DNA of 64,000 bases from Rhynchopus sp. YZ270_cl-10 (Eukaryota > Euglenozoa > Diplonemea > Diplonemida > Diplonemidae). Location: positions 248,001 to 312,000 of the forward strand of contig OZ037874.1 in the NCBI GenBank assembly GCA_964035575.1, in the 5' to 3' direction. Each line of letters opens with the position of its first letter. Within the stretch, counting starts at the first letter, position 1. The notes below the pieces were generated by a model. It saw only the letters and a list, made by a program, of their open reading frames with translations. It was not told the DNA's origin and did not search any database. This document shows, piece after piece, positions 38,399 to 49,525 of this stretch. The position numbers were made by a program, and so were the translations under genes.

Positions 38399-40499
38399 TC
38401 ATAAAGCCGGGTCGAACTGCTTGGGGGTATTTAAGAGTGCCATGTCACATACATCTTGGAACATGTACTTGAAAAATGGAAACCCCTTGAGATCGATCTT
38501 CGTGGAAGCGAGCGGATGGTTGATCTTCACTGTCTCAATGCCCAGGCAGCATCCACCTGTGGAAGGGGTTGTGTGAGTATAAAGGGAAAGGTGCACGAAA
38601 GCAATGAATAAAAAAGTTAAAATCGGGTGGAGTAATTTTAAAAAAAGATATCAAACACAAACAGAAACAACACAAAAAAACAACCTTGGGCCATCTATGA
38701 TCGTCTCCGTGAGACACGCAACAGGCTGTGAGAGCTTAGTGAGAGCTGTGAGAGCCTATGGGAGCTCGCTGAGAGCTAATAAAAAAACCTCTACCCGTTC
38801 ATAGATGGCCCAAACCTGGTACAAATCTCAAAGTAACAAAATACACAGTGGAGATTGCACAACTGAGGCAACACAACCGAGGCAACTACACTACTCCAAC
38901 AATTTAACAAATAAAATAAAGGGTTGAGGCAATACCGACGCTCTGAATTGCTGTGCTGTACTCCTCAAACTCAAGCAGCTTCGAGAGGAACCTCGACATC
39001 AGGATCGGCACCGTCATCTGCGTCTTGAAAATGTCGTCCAGGTTTTTTTTGAAGCGCGCCTTGAGTGCCGTGGTCTCCTTGGCGACTTCGTCGTCAAACG
39101 TTCCCCGCTTCATCGCGACCTTCAGAGGGAAGCTGGCTATCGTATCTAACGCCGACTCCATAGCCTCCTTCGTTGAATGGCTCACTATAGAAACATCCAC
39201 CGCTTCGAAAAGCCTCCCCAAAGCTGCCATCACCGCAACCTCTCTGACCTGCGAGTCCCTTGCGATAGTTTTCTCTTCAACCATTGTCGCAAACAAAAAT
39301 GACTCAAACAGTTCATTAACCTGTGAAGATAGCTTAACATGCGCATGAACGCTTGCTTGGTCAAGCAACTCTAAAATAGGAGTTTCGCAATCCCATTTCA
39401 AGAAGTTTTCTCCGTCCTGCCGGGTGTGGACTAAAGCGGATAGGACCGTAAAGAGTCTGGCCCCGCATGCATCTACATCATCGGTATGCAAAAACAGCGA
39501 CGTAAGCTTTGTAATAGGATCTTCCTCTGGAGGGGTACGCATAAACAACCCACAATGTATCTGAGACCGACTGTCATCTGGTTTGGGATTGCGAAAAGGC
39601 TGCGCTGAAGCAGACAAATGAAACAACGTGCTCTCATTTACCGGCTCAAACGCATCGTTAAAACAAGAGACCGCAGCATCGATGTCCTCCTGAGTGCAAT
39701 TTGGGGACATTTCGAAGATGAGTTCCATCATATATCTGATTTGCACCTCGCTCCCTTCATAGAATACAGTCACGTCTTCTTTCGGAAATGTTTTGTGAAC
39801 TTCGTCTTTGAAGTGCAATGGGTCGGAGGGGATCATGACAAATTCGCAGCTGGTTTTGTAGCGTGATTCACCTTCGGATTCGTCCCCTTGGTCACCGATG
39901 GATGCGTTAAAGGTGAGGGTTTGCCTGCGAGAGGATCCTTGATCCACAGAGGTGCCAACGGAATGCTTTTTCATGTGCGTGCGTACATCGTCTGCAAGCA
40001 TCGATGCTCGAAGCTTCGCTTTGATTAAATCTAGTTTCGCCCCTTTATTCCCACCACGATCCGAAGATGACCCCCACCACAACAGAAACTCATCAAAATC
40101 AATCCCTCCATCGTCGTTTTTATTGATTGAAGCGACCGCGTGGTCTAATTCTGAAGGCGTCATTTCGTACCCCATATTTACACAGAGAACGCCAAATTCT
40201 GCAGTGCTGATGAATCCTGATTTGTCTGTGTCAAGTTTGTCAAATATGTCCTGGATATTCGCCCTCTCCTTCTTGCTGAATTTCTTGATTTCGGCTTGTT
40301 GAAGCTTTTTCTCCATGTTCTGTACCTTTGCCTTTTTGATGCGAGCCTGCAGATCTTTTACCTTCTTTTCTTCTCTGGTCATGAGGGAGAGCAGTTCTTC
40401 TTTGCTCATGTGTTCCATGTTTGCGTCGATGTGTGCGGCAGGGACTTCTTGTGAAGCGGCGTCATAGGAGTCGAGGGTTTCACCCAATGGGGTTGACAT
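38399..40499 (-). CDS. EF-hand protein of 573 residues, two exons
   Basis: Exon 1 is 40499-38936, exon 2 38556-38399; GTCG|GTATTG...CCACAG|GTGGATG joins in phase 1 with no stop until TGA at 38401-38399. After an acidic start and a coiled coil (about 33-80, EKKVKDLQARIKKAKVQNME) come two EF-hands. Loop 1 DTDKSGFISTAE is at 90-101 and loop 2 NKNDDGGIDFDE at 126-137, both with the expected Ca2+-binding acidic and Gly residues. Residues about 160-520 are predicted helical with no named domain (KLTSLFLHTDDVDACGARLF ... MTVPILMSRFLSKLLEFEEY). Exon 2 encodes GCCLGIETVKINHPLASTKI and ends NTPKQFDPAL. A Ca2+-responsive scaffold, possibly cytoskeletal or flagellar, is plausible. The intron holds a 128-bp MITE (38686-38813). 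Confidence 0.85.
38686..38813. mobile_element. Intronic MITE, TTGGGCCATCTATGA ends, GAGAGCT words (128 bp)
   Basis: TTGGGCCATCTATGATCG at the left pairs with CGTTCATAGATGGCCCAA at the right. GTGAGAGCT/TGAGAGCT occurs about four times inside in direct orientation. It lies in the intron of the EF-hand gene and has no coding potential. Confidence 0.8.
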
Positions 40500-40817
40500 T
40501 GTTTAAGGGAAGGGGTTAGAATAGGTCAAAGAAATGAATTTATTTGAAAGGGAAATGGGGAGGGGGGGGTTTTTGCTTGAGCCCTGAAGAAAAGAAAAAA
40601 AAATAAAAATGAAAACTGCAGGAGGAGAGGGGAATGAAAAAAATCCCCAAAAAAAAAAGGACAAAAATAAAAAGTTATTCCTGGGTGGGGTGTGATATAG
40701 TATAGGGTCGGAGGAAAGGAGAAAAGTTGGGGGGGTTTCGCCTTTTTTCTTTTTTGCGTTCTTGTTACTTTCGCATAGCATCTCATATGTTGAGAGAGAG
40801 GGTGTGGATTGGGTATA

Positions 40818-41785
40818 TGGGACAGTCCATAAACCCACCCCCCTAAAAGGTAACCTTTTGAATATTTTTTACATTAGATAACTTCCACTCGGACTTTTTG
40901 CTCGATTTTTGCTCCTTTGAACTCAGAATATTGTTTCTGAGGTCACAGGAGCAAAAATCGAGCAAAAAGTCCGAGTAGAAGATAGATGAATTAAAGTCGA
41001 GAAATAAAAAAACTCCAGTTGAAATGAGTTTGGCTGGGTTTCGTGGGTAAACCTGTTTTTTTACCTAAGTTTACCAAAAAACCACCAGAAAAAGTGCCAA
41101 AAATGTCAAAAACAGGTGGAAATAGACTCGAAAACCATTTTTGGGGCATATTTGCCGCAAAGGAGGGTACATTATGCTGTTTTTAACCTTTTTTTGTGTT
41201 TTTTCCACAAAAATGGAACCCATTCAAAACCCAGTTCAACTGGGGCTTTTTTTTTTTTTTTTTTTTTTACGATTACCTACATTGTAGGCGGGTTTAGTGC
41301 TGCCGCGGGTGCTGGCACATGACCCTGATACTGCCTCATACCACGCTTACTTGTTGTTCTACGTGGCGGGGTTCCACACCGCTCAAGGCAGTGGGGGACA
41401 GTTTCCCTGTTCTTGTTTTGAGGGGACTACACAGACAGCACACATCTCCCCCCCCTATGTGGCAGTTGAGCCTGGTTGGGTGGCTCCCTGGCCTGACTTT
41501 GGACTCCGCGCAACCTCAAACGAGGTTAACCACGGAGTAAAAATTTTTTAAAAAAGGGGTTTTTTTTTGTTTTTTTTTTTTTTTTTGTGCTTTTTTATTT
41601 CTCGACTTTAATTCATCTATCTTCTACTCGGACTTTTTGCTCGATTTTTGCTCCTGTGACCTCAGAAACAATATTCTGAGTTCAAAGGAGCAAAAATCGA
41701 GCAAAAAGTCCGAGTGGAAGTTATCTAATGTGAAAAATATTCAAAAGGTTACCTTTTAGGGGGGGGGAGTTTATGGACTGTCCCA
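40818..41785. mobile_element. TA-flanked fold-back MITE with compound palindromic arms (968 bp)
   Basis: Ends TGGGACAGTCCATAAAC and GTTTATGGACTGTCCCA are inverted, with TA on both sides (40816-40817, 41786-41787). Each arm is about 180 bp, and the two arms are near-identical inverted copies. Within each arm is another hairpin, ACTCGGACTTTTTGCTCGAT / ATCGAGCAAAAAGTCCGAGT, with a 30-bp stem. The centre is A/T-rich with a GTTGAA.../...TTCAAC pairing. TA target and end form suggest Tc1/mariner mobilisation. Confidence 0.9.
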
Positions 41786-42750
41786 TATGAAGGGAAAGAG
41801 AAAAAGGGGGAAGAAAGCAGTACGGTGCGTGCGTGCTCCAATCTATAGGGGGGGAGAGAGAGGGGTGGAGATGAAGGAATCAATGGCAATCCTTTTTTCT
41901 TTTTGAAAACTTGGTTGTATTAGTGTAGACACTCGAGGATGAACTCCACTATATATTTTTTTTGGAATGGTGCAACCTAGACGCACAGCACTGCATCCAA
42001 ATGGGTATGTAATTTGATAAATTGTTGGAGTAGTGTGTGTGTAGTTTGCCTCGGGTTTGTGTTGCCACACAGTTAGTGCAAATCTCCACTTTTTTTTGCT
42101 GGCATCCAGAGCAAAATAGCTTGATTTATTTCCTCCAAAAAATCCCCTGGTTGTGTCCCTTTAATTTACCCACCTTTTTTTTTGGTGGAAAACCCGGTGT
42201 TTTGTACCCACATCATAAGAATAGTACACCAAGAAACTGTCTGCACTGTCCAAAATATCGTTTTAACGGACTTGATAAAAAAAAAAAATGCCACTCTTGT
42301 CGAAGCAGGTTTTGAGGAAGGGTAATGGGAAGGAGTGGGCGAACTGAATCAACCAAGCACTGAAGTGGAATATGTGGCTATCAATTATCAAAAAAAATAG
42401 AAACTTAACACTCATCACACGATAAAAACCGCACGGTGAAACGCACAACACCTCGACCTGTTTGGTGAGGAGTGGCTCTGCAGCGCGGGTTCGTCCCTAG
42501 AACCGCAAAAGTGTGTTCAAAATGCGTTGTTTCTATTTCCTCCTTCATTTCATGAAGTGGCAAAAAAAAAAAGTGTTCCGGGGGAAAATGCTTGGGGGGA
42601 GAAGAGAGAGAAAAAGAGGGGATCCAAGATAGATACTTCTTAAAAGAGAGTACAGGGAGAAGACACTGCAATACAGCCACAATCAACACTCAATTTGCAT
42701 CAATGAGGTCTTTCTCCGATTCTTCCATATTTTTTTTTCCCTTTTGTATG

Positions 42751-43466
42751 CAGTGTTTCCCAGCGTCTCACCTAACTCTGAAAATAGGTGAGATTTTGCG
42801 GTTTTGCGGGTTTTTGTATAGGTGTGGCGAGCCCGGGCGCGCTTCGCGCGCCCGGGTCCCCACCTTAGCTCAAGTTGGGGGCCTCCGGCGGAATGTGAGA
42901 ATTTCTCGGAGTTCGGCACTTCATTGTTATTTGCACCAGTACATTTACAAAATAAACGGCAGTCATGGCAGGCATGACACCCAAGCGAAGCCACGGTACG
43001 CATCATTTCTAAAAATTGTTGACACAAATGTCACTGTCGTTGGAAGATTGGGGGGTCAGCTTGTTTTTGTGCCCAAAATTTCTCAGCACTGCTGACCAGG
43101 GACATTGGGAACATAGGGATTTTTGCGGAGCAAAAAAAAAATCAAACAAATGGCGCCGCAGGCGAAAAAAAATTAGGGTACAGTGTAAAAATCTATCTTT
43201 TTTACAGCACATAGTCACACACCTATTATGGTCCTAACCCTTTTTTGCGGAGCAAAAAAGGGAAAATGGCGCCGCAGGCAAAAAAAAATTGAGGTACAGC
43301 CTGGATGGTGCGGTCAGCAACCCAGTTCCCCATGGTACTCCCGTGGTTCAACCATGATTTTTTTTTTTTTTTTTTTTTTCCTGCAGGTGAGATTTCTCAC
43401 CTCACTTTTTTTTTTTTTTTTTTTTGTGAGATTTCTCACCCCAAAATCTCACCGTGGGAAACACTG
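42751..43466. mobile_element. hAT-superfamily non-autonomous element with intact 8-bp target duplication (716 bp)
   Basis: It begins CAGTGTTTCCCAGCGTCTCA and ends ACCGTGGGAAACACTG; the exact octamer TTTGTATG stands on each side (42743-42750 and 43467-43474). CAGTGTTTCCCA is a classic hAT terminus and 8 bp is the hAT target size. Subterminal GGTGAGAT/ATCTCACC words recur at both ends. The interior holds a strong GC hairpin (GCCCGGGCGCGC/GCGCGCCCGGG, 42831-42857) and two related GGCGCCGCAGGC(A/G)AAAAAAA segments (43152, 43268). No transposase. Confidence 0.95.
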
Positions 43467-43752
43467 TTTGTATGAGCATGCAATACGTCTGGAAATAAAA
43501 GACGCTTTTTTGCCGACCACCAAAAAACAAAAAAAAATAAAATAAAAAGCAAACCCAAATGAGACGGAAAGATCCTTTGTGTTAACTTGCACAAGAACGA
43601 TGAAGGGATTATTTTTTTTGATAAAATAGAAGTTAAATTCTAGAACTTCAGGCACAACAAAATATTCTGCCTTACGAGCAGCGTGCTGCTAAAATCAACT
43701 CAATAGGTGATCTCTAACAAAACCTTACCCAGCTGCAGCAAAACTGCTCCGT

Positions 43753-43835
43753 TACACTATGAAGCAAATGACTTGACTTGTGGCTTTCACTGTTGTAAGC
43801 CAAACGGTGAAGCCACAAAGAAAAACTACAAGTCA
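43753..43835. mobile_element. Decayed MITE of the TACAC-GGTGAAGCAAA type
   Basis: TACACTATGAAGCAAATGAC at the left and GACTTGACTTGTGGCTTTC resemble the ends at 48109-48208. AACGGTGAAGCCACAAAG mirrors the inner part. The right end is eroded. Confidence 0.5.
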
Positions 43836-44510
43836 AAAAGCGGGATTGTGAGGGGAGAGAGGAAGGGGTTTCAATGATAAGGGGTAGTCAGGTTGAACCA
43901 GGCATTGTGTGCTTAGGTCAACACCTACAAAGAAGTGGGGATGGAGAAAAGGGATATCGCGAAAAAAAAATGAGAAAGAACAAATGAATCCTGAACTGAA
44001 ACCGAAAAAAAAAATTTTTTTTAGACAAAAATGTTATCATGCAGGGAAGAGTTGGCAAAGTAGTGACTTAAACACCTCAATTCGCTTAGTCACCCTGTGA
44101 ACGAGTACAATCCCCAGCAAAAGAAAGAGAGAGAAAAGAGCCTTTTTTTTTGTTGTGTCTACAATCGCCGAGTAATCCCACCAGGTGGGAGAATTCGGGA
44201 CTGCACTCAATGTTGGCCGAAGCCTTTGAACGGAAGGAAGAGACTTTTTTATTTTTTTCTTGAAAATTTGGTATTAGTGTAGACACCCGATGATTGCGCA
44301 TTATGCGGTTTTGCTATGTTTTCTGAGAGCAAAGCAGTACGGGGGAGAAAAAAAAAACCCTTTGATGAAAACCTGCGAAAGCGCTCGCCCCCCCCCTGCG
44401 TGGAACCATATCAATGCTTGTCAGGCATTTAGTTCACTTAGGGAGAGAGAGGGGGGCAAGGAGAGAGCACGGCGGAGCAGTCAGGGGGGAGTGGACGACT
44501 GGTAGTGCTA

Positions 44511-44624
44511 CACGACGGTGAAGTAAGTTACATCAAAAAACCGTTACATGTGGTACCTATAATGTTACTTGTAACAAAAGCTACTTGTAACACCACATGT
44601 AACACCCGTTACTTCACCGCCGTG
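44511..44624. mobile_element. MITE 'a', CACGACGGTGAAGTAA ends, TTACTTGTAAC words (114 bp)
   Basis: CACGACGGTGAAGTAA and TTACTTCACCGCCGTG are inverted and flanked by TA on each side (44509-44510, 44625-44626). Inside, GTTACTTGTAAC and ACATGT words recur in both orientations. It directly adjoins a 'b'-type sequence (44627-44729), as at 13.2-13.5 kb. Confidence 0.85.
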
Positions 44625-44626
44625 TA

Positions 44627-44729
44627 CTAATCCATATGACTAGTGTTTTCCGACCAGTTTTACGATAATTATCATAAGTAGAGTTATCAACTAGTCGTTA
44701 CGACTAGTACTCCTGACTAGTCCGCCGTG
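44627..44729. mobile_element. MITE 'b'-type sequence with CTGACTAGTCCGCCGTG end
   Basis: The right end CTGACTAGTCCGCCGTG matches that of 13395-13514 (CTGACTAGTCCGCTGTG). GACTAGT words recur (TGACTAGTG, AACTAGTCG, CGACTAGTAC). The left inverted end is missing or was overwritten where the 'a' element abuts. Confidence 0.6.
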
Positions 44730-44978
44730 GGGAAATATGTGATAAGATGGAATCTCTTGATATAAGGACAGAACGCATCGTTCACATATGAGGTGGGAGG
44801 CAGGTTTGACTATTTTATTTCATTTCAAGGTAAGGAAGCAGTGGCGAATGCTTGAGTTGAAAAAAGAAGAAGAAGAAAAAAATTGTAGTCAATTAGAAAT
44901 ACATTAGCATTCAGGTTGATTTTTTCGTACACTTTGGAAAAAAAGAAAAAAAAAATGAGAAATGGGTTCCACTGTATA

Positions 44979-46362
44979 TACATAGCGCTCTAATTAGAGT
45001 ATTAGGGTATAATTAGAGTCTGGGATTTTGGGCCAAGTCAGTTAGAGTCCAGTTAGAGTATAATTAGAGTCGCTTTTCTTCAATTAGACTATAATTAGAG
45101 TGCAGTTAGAGCATAATTAGACTCTAACTACACTCTAATTATAGTCTAATTAGAGTAAAACAACAGGCTTCTTGTAGGTGCAAACGCCGTAAGGAACCGG
45201 TTCCCATAAGGTTCCTCTGTAGGACCCAGGTGCCCAGATACCCACATAGCTGAAAATAAGACTTGGGGAACCGAGTTCTCAGCCGGACTGGGACACAATA
45301 TGTGAAGGCGCTGTGGTCCGCCTGAAAGCGGGTCGGGGACCCGGTCGCGGGAGGGTGGGGGCCTAGTCCTAGTCCTACTGTACCTAGTACCCAGTACCGG
45401 GACTCGGGACCCGGCTTATTCTCAGCTATGGGTACCCAGGTACTCAGACCCGCGCAGTGGCACATGCCCTCAAGTGTGAGTGCCCCATACATTAGGGAAT
45501 GCGATGCAAAAACTCTATGTGCACCTTCTGCAAAATTTACCCTGTCTTCGTGCACCTTCGGTGCAACGCCGCAGACAGGCCAAGCAGCGTTGGACTCAGA
45601 GGAATGCCTGCTGTGCAGGTATCAAACATGAGAAACTCCCAGCAACAAGGGGCGCCTTTTGGCGGGCATTATTGAAGGTGTTTGGGGTGCAAAATTTTCT
45701 AAAAATGTTGATGCGCGGGTACAGAAGTGGTGTCTTGTTCTTTCATCTGTAGGAATGTAAATGTCAATCGAATTTAACTACCACTAAGGGGTCGAAGGGG
45801 TAATCCCAGTATCAAAGGCTGTGTTGACGGGAAATCTATCGCGAGCATACGTTCATTTCAGCCGAAGAAATACTACTTATGAACCCAGGAGAGATCCAAG
45901 CCTCGCGTTGAACAACTACCCGCGATCGACAATACCAAAGAGAATTCATAACAAAACAACACCCTGCCCCATACACACTAAATAGCCATGCTTCAAGTGC
46001 ATGCCCCTGGGCCAAAATTCCTGTGCTAAAAAGGCGACAAGACCATCCACAAGGAGTGTGAATTGTGCACTGGTTTTCTGGGGGAACAAACAATATTTTC
46101 TTGTGTCTGGTTCTCTGCAAGCAGAGAACAGACTTTCTGGATTACAAAGTCGAATTTCTTGCACTAGCTATGCCCCCTGGGTTGATGGCTATAGCATTGA
46201 TTGATGTGCCCCTCTTTATTGACCCTCTTATAAGACTCTAATTAGACTCTAATTAGAGTCCAGTTAGAGTATTAGAGTTCAGTTAGAGTTTTAAAGACTC
46301 TAATTATACTCGAACTGCCGACTCTAATTATCTAGTTAGAGTCTAATTGGAGCGCTATGTAT
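44979..46362. mobile_element. TAATTAGAGT-word transposon carrying the island core inverted (1.38 kb)
   Basis: Ends TACATAGCGCTCTAATTAGA and AATTGGAGCGCTATGTA are inverted, with TA on each side (44977-44978, 46363-46364). Arrays of (T)CTAATTAGAGT words fill 44990-45155 and 46225-46350. The interior (about 45470-46200) is the inverted homologue of the core of elements 1 and 2: GGTGCAAAATTTTCTAAAAA, GGCGCCTTTTGGCGG, TTGGACTCAGAGGAATGCCT and the HKECELC frame. So the same cargo lies within different termini. Confidence 0.9.
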
Positions 46363-46750
46363 AACTGTACCATTTTTTTACTGAAAGAATAGGTTTTGTT
46401 TTCTGCATTGTGGTGACAAGAAACAAAGGCGCACACTACTTTCTGGAGTAAAAATACAGGGGGCATTTTTTTTATTATGGCTTCGACCGAGGTCATTACC
46501 ACAAAGTAGAAAGAAGGGGGAAAAAGACTTAAACGATGATACAACTGCTCTTGTGTTTAGTGACCTTTGATAACAAAAGGGGAGAGGCATTTGGTAAGAT
46601 ACATGCACCTTGTGTACACACATCTAGAACAGATCCTCAAAAAAAGAGTTCTTGCTCCCGAAGGGCAAGATCATATATTGACTGAAGAAATGATTTAAAA
46701 AAAAAAAACTCTGCACGCTTTGGAAGACGAGAACGAGACACCATACAGTA

Positions 46751-46871
46751 ATGGTGGCAGTATTGTGATGGGAAGCCCATTGGAATACGCAAAAATACAT
46801 CAGAGTATTGTGATGTATTTTGATGTATTGTTGCGTATTCCAATGGGCTCCCATCGCAATACTGCCACCAT
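46751..46871. mobile_element. TA-flanked palindromic MITE (121 bp)
   Basis: ATGGTGGCAGTATTGTGATG ... GCCCATTGGAATACGCAA pairs with TTGCGTATTCCAATGGGC ... CATCGCAATACTGCCACCAT. TA stands on both sides (46749-46750, 46872-46873). TGATGTATT words lie in the loop. The GCAATAC/GTATTG words resemble those of the palindrome at 32528-32564. Confidence 0.9.
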
Positions 46872-48108
46872 TAGCATACAGTACCATCACATCACAACAT
46901 ATCAAGCGACGTCAGACTAAGAATAGAGAATAGAAAACAGAGAAAAAGAGAGAGAGAGAGAGGTGGAAAAATACAGAGAAAAATAATAAATGACGCAAGG
47001 AGAACAGAAAAAGAAGAAGAAGAGAGAGGCAGATAAAATGCAAAACAAAAACAAAAATAACTATTTTCTGGTATCAAAAAAAGTAGCTTTTTTTTTTTGA
47101 CTGGCCAAGTATGTAGCATTTCCGAGTGTCACATAAAACCGTCCCGAGCGCAGCGAGGGAAATAAGACGTGACACGAGGAAATGCTAGCTTGGCCAGTCA
47201 AAAAATCTACTTTGTTTTCGATACCGGAACGTAATTTTTTCCTCTTTTCTTTTATTGCTGAAGACCATTTTCCACAAGCGACCCCACACCTTAACGGCGT
47301 GGGGTCGCACTTTGTGAATTTTCTTGTTGCATCGACACTCGCCATTATCTAACGTACAATGGTTGTTTACAAATGCCGGCTGAAGAGCCCATGATGCCTA
47401 CAAGAGAATAGCAAGATACAGTAGCAGCATGGGTACGAGGCACGTGAACCTCTCTGCGTTGAGTCACCTAAAAGAAAGGCACTATGGGGGAGGAGGGTTT
47501 ATTTGAAAAAGTACGAAATGTAAATCTGCTATCATTCAGGCACTATGACATGAGGGGATGGGGGTGTGGAGGGAAAAAAAAAGATTGGGTTACATGGCAC
47601 AGCCTCACAGTGCTTTTAGGCCACCAAAACAAAAGTAAGTTGATAAAAACGTGCAAGACACCTCTGCACAACGGTGATGTACAGTGCTCCCAAATATGTT
47701 TGGAGTCCAAAAAAAAGTAGAATTGAAATACAAAGCCCTCTCGTGAACAGTGTACCTTTGGTATGATCGGCTGTACCGTGGGTGGACACCCAACCATGCA
47801 GTCCTACAATCCATTTCGTAGTTTACATCTGATATGTGCTTCTCCCGCTTCCACATCATCAGCCAGATGAACGGGGACTATTGCAAACACAGGAACATGA
47901 ATCCTGTGTGATGTAGGGTCTGGTTGGGGTCCTCTGCCCGTTTCATAGTGTGGGAGGGGCTATAATGGAGCATAAACCCTGAGTCGCTAATTTGGGTCCA
48001 TGGATAAAGAAAAAGAAGAAAAAAAGTCGCCGAATAGTTGAAATTACCCCAAAATCCCCAAATACATCAAATTTTGGACATTTGGACGCCAATTTATTAG
48101 GACTACTG

Positions 48109-48208
48109 TAACTGACTTGACTTGTGGTTTCACCGTTGCAAGCCAACGATGAAAACCCACAAAGAGAAGAGATTTATCGAGCCAAGTCGTTTGCTTCACC
48201 GTTGTGTG
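48109..48208. mobile_element. MITE of the CACACAACGGTGAAGCAAA type (about 100 bp)
   Basis: The right end TTTGCTTCACCGTTGTGTG and left ACTGACTTGACTTGTGG match, in mirrored form, the copy at 43753-43835. TTCACCGTTGCAAGCC recurs inside. Related by the CAC.ACGGTGAAG end to the 'a' elements. Confidence 0.6.
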
Positions 48209-49482
48209 GGATGCTAGGCACATAGCCAGCTCTAGCACAGAGAAAGAGAAAAAGAGAGAGAAAATGAAATGATAAAGAAGACGATCCGCCTATCGCGTTA
48301 CCTTTTTACAAAAAAGAAGGAAAAGCTTCAAAAAACAATTGATAGTTTTCGATGCAGCCTCCGACTGACTTACTGTACCAGCCATCCGGATGAAAGCACA
48401 AAGAAAAAAAGAGTAGTTGAAACGTGCCAAAACGCATCTCAGTCGAACTCATGCAAAGGGGTGGGACGTGGGTGTTCCGTACCGTAAGAGAACGGAGGCG
48501 GTTCACAACCGCTCGGCGAATCACGCAACCTCTTTACCCCCCAGCCTTTTTAACGACCAAAAAAGAAAAAACACACAAAAATGAAAAATATGCCTCTTGT
48601 CCGCGAAGACACTATCAGTGAGTTTGTACTCAATGGATTTGGGCATAAAAAAAAAAAAATAGGGGAGACTTAGAGAGTCAGCGTGGATGGTGGGAGGGGG
48701 TAAGGGATATTATATATGGCACTTCAGATATCGCAGGTTAAAAGGAAAAAAGTGAAGTTTAAGAATCTTTGAAAGAATAAGATGGTCCAATTTTTTTGGA
48801 TGGGGGTTTTCGTCCAAAAAAAGAAAAAGAAAAAGAAGGAAAAAAGGAATGGGGACAAGAGAGAGAGAGAGAGGATCACAGAAGAGAAAAAATTAGTTCA
48901 GCCCAAAAGGGTGCAAATGAAAAACCCGCATGAGGGTATTTGGGTAATATCAAAAGGCACTCCCCTGAGTGCTTAGCCACCAATAGAATAAGAAGAAGAA
49001 TTGTATACCCAAAAAAAAAAAGTATTTCGACATATGCATTCAACAAATTGATAGCATAGGAAGAAGAGGGATCAATAAAAATGTTCCCAACTTTTTCAAA
49101 AAAAGAAGAAAAAAAAACGGTTAAGAAAGACCACAAAATGCTGTACAGAAAAAAAAACACAGTACTTCGTTGGATTTTAAGAGAGAACAAAAAGAGTAGT
49201 TGAAACGTGCTAAAAACGCAGCTAAGTCGAGAGAAAAGGAAAAAAAAACGTTTGTAAGATGAACCTAAGCTGCTCATGCTTGGTCACCAGGATCACAAAC
49301 AAGAATATAAATACAACAAAGCTAATCTTCATTGCTACCACAAAAAAAAAAACTACTGTGACCTTCAGTAGGTTACAGTGGAAGCAAAAAAAAAAAAACG
49401 GCTCTTTAGCCACCTTCGAAAGAAAGGTGGTCGGGTTTACTGTATTTTTTGCTGCAACTATTATTGGGTTGAGCTTTGGTCG

Positions 49483-49525
49483 CATTAGTGTAGATACCCG
49501 AGGATGGGGCTACACTATATTTTCA
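49483..49525 (+). repeat. Dispersed hairpin repeat family C (about 50 bp)
   Basis: The unit reads TATTAGTGTAGACACCCGAG then GATGAGCTCCACTATATTTT, with TAGTG pairing with CACTA. It is often preceded by TTGAAAACTTTGG and followed by a T-rich run. Copies: 3112-3160, 11848-11900, 41915-41960, 44270-44310, 49483-49525, 51255-51303 and 58855-58898; partial copies near 10360-10400 and 35872-35900. All read on +. Confidence 0.8.
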
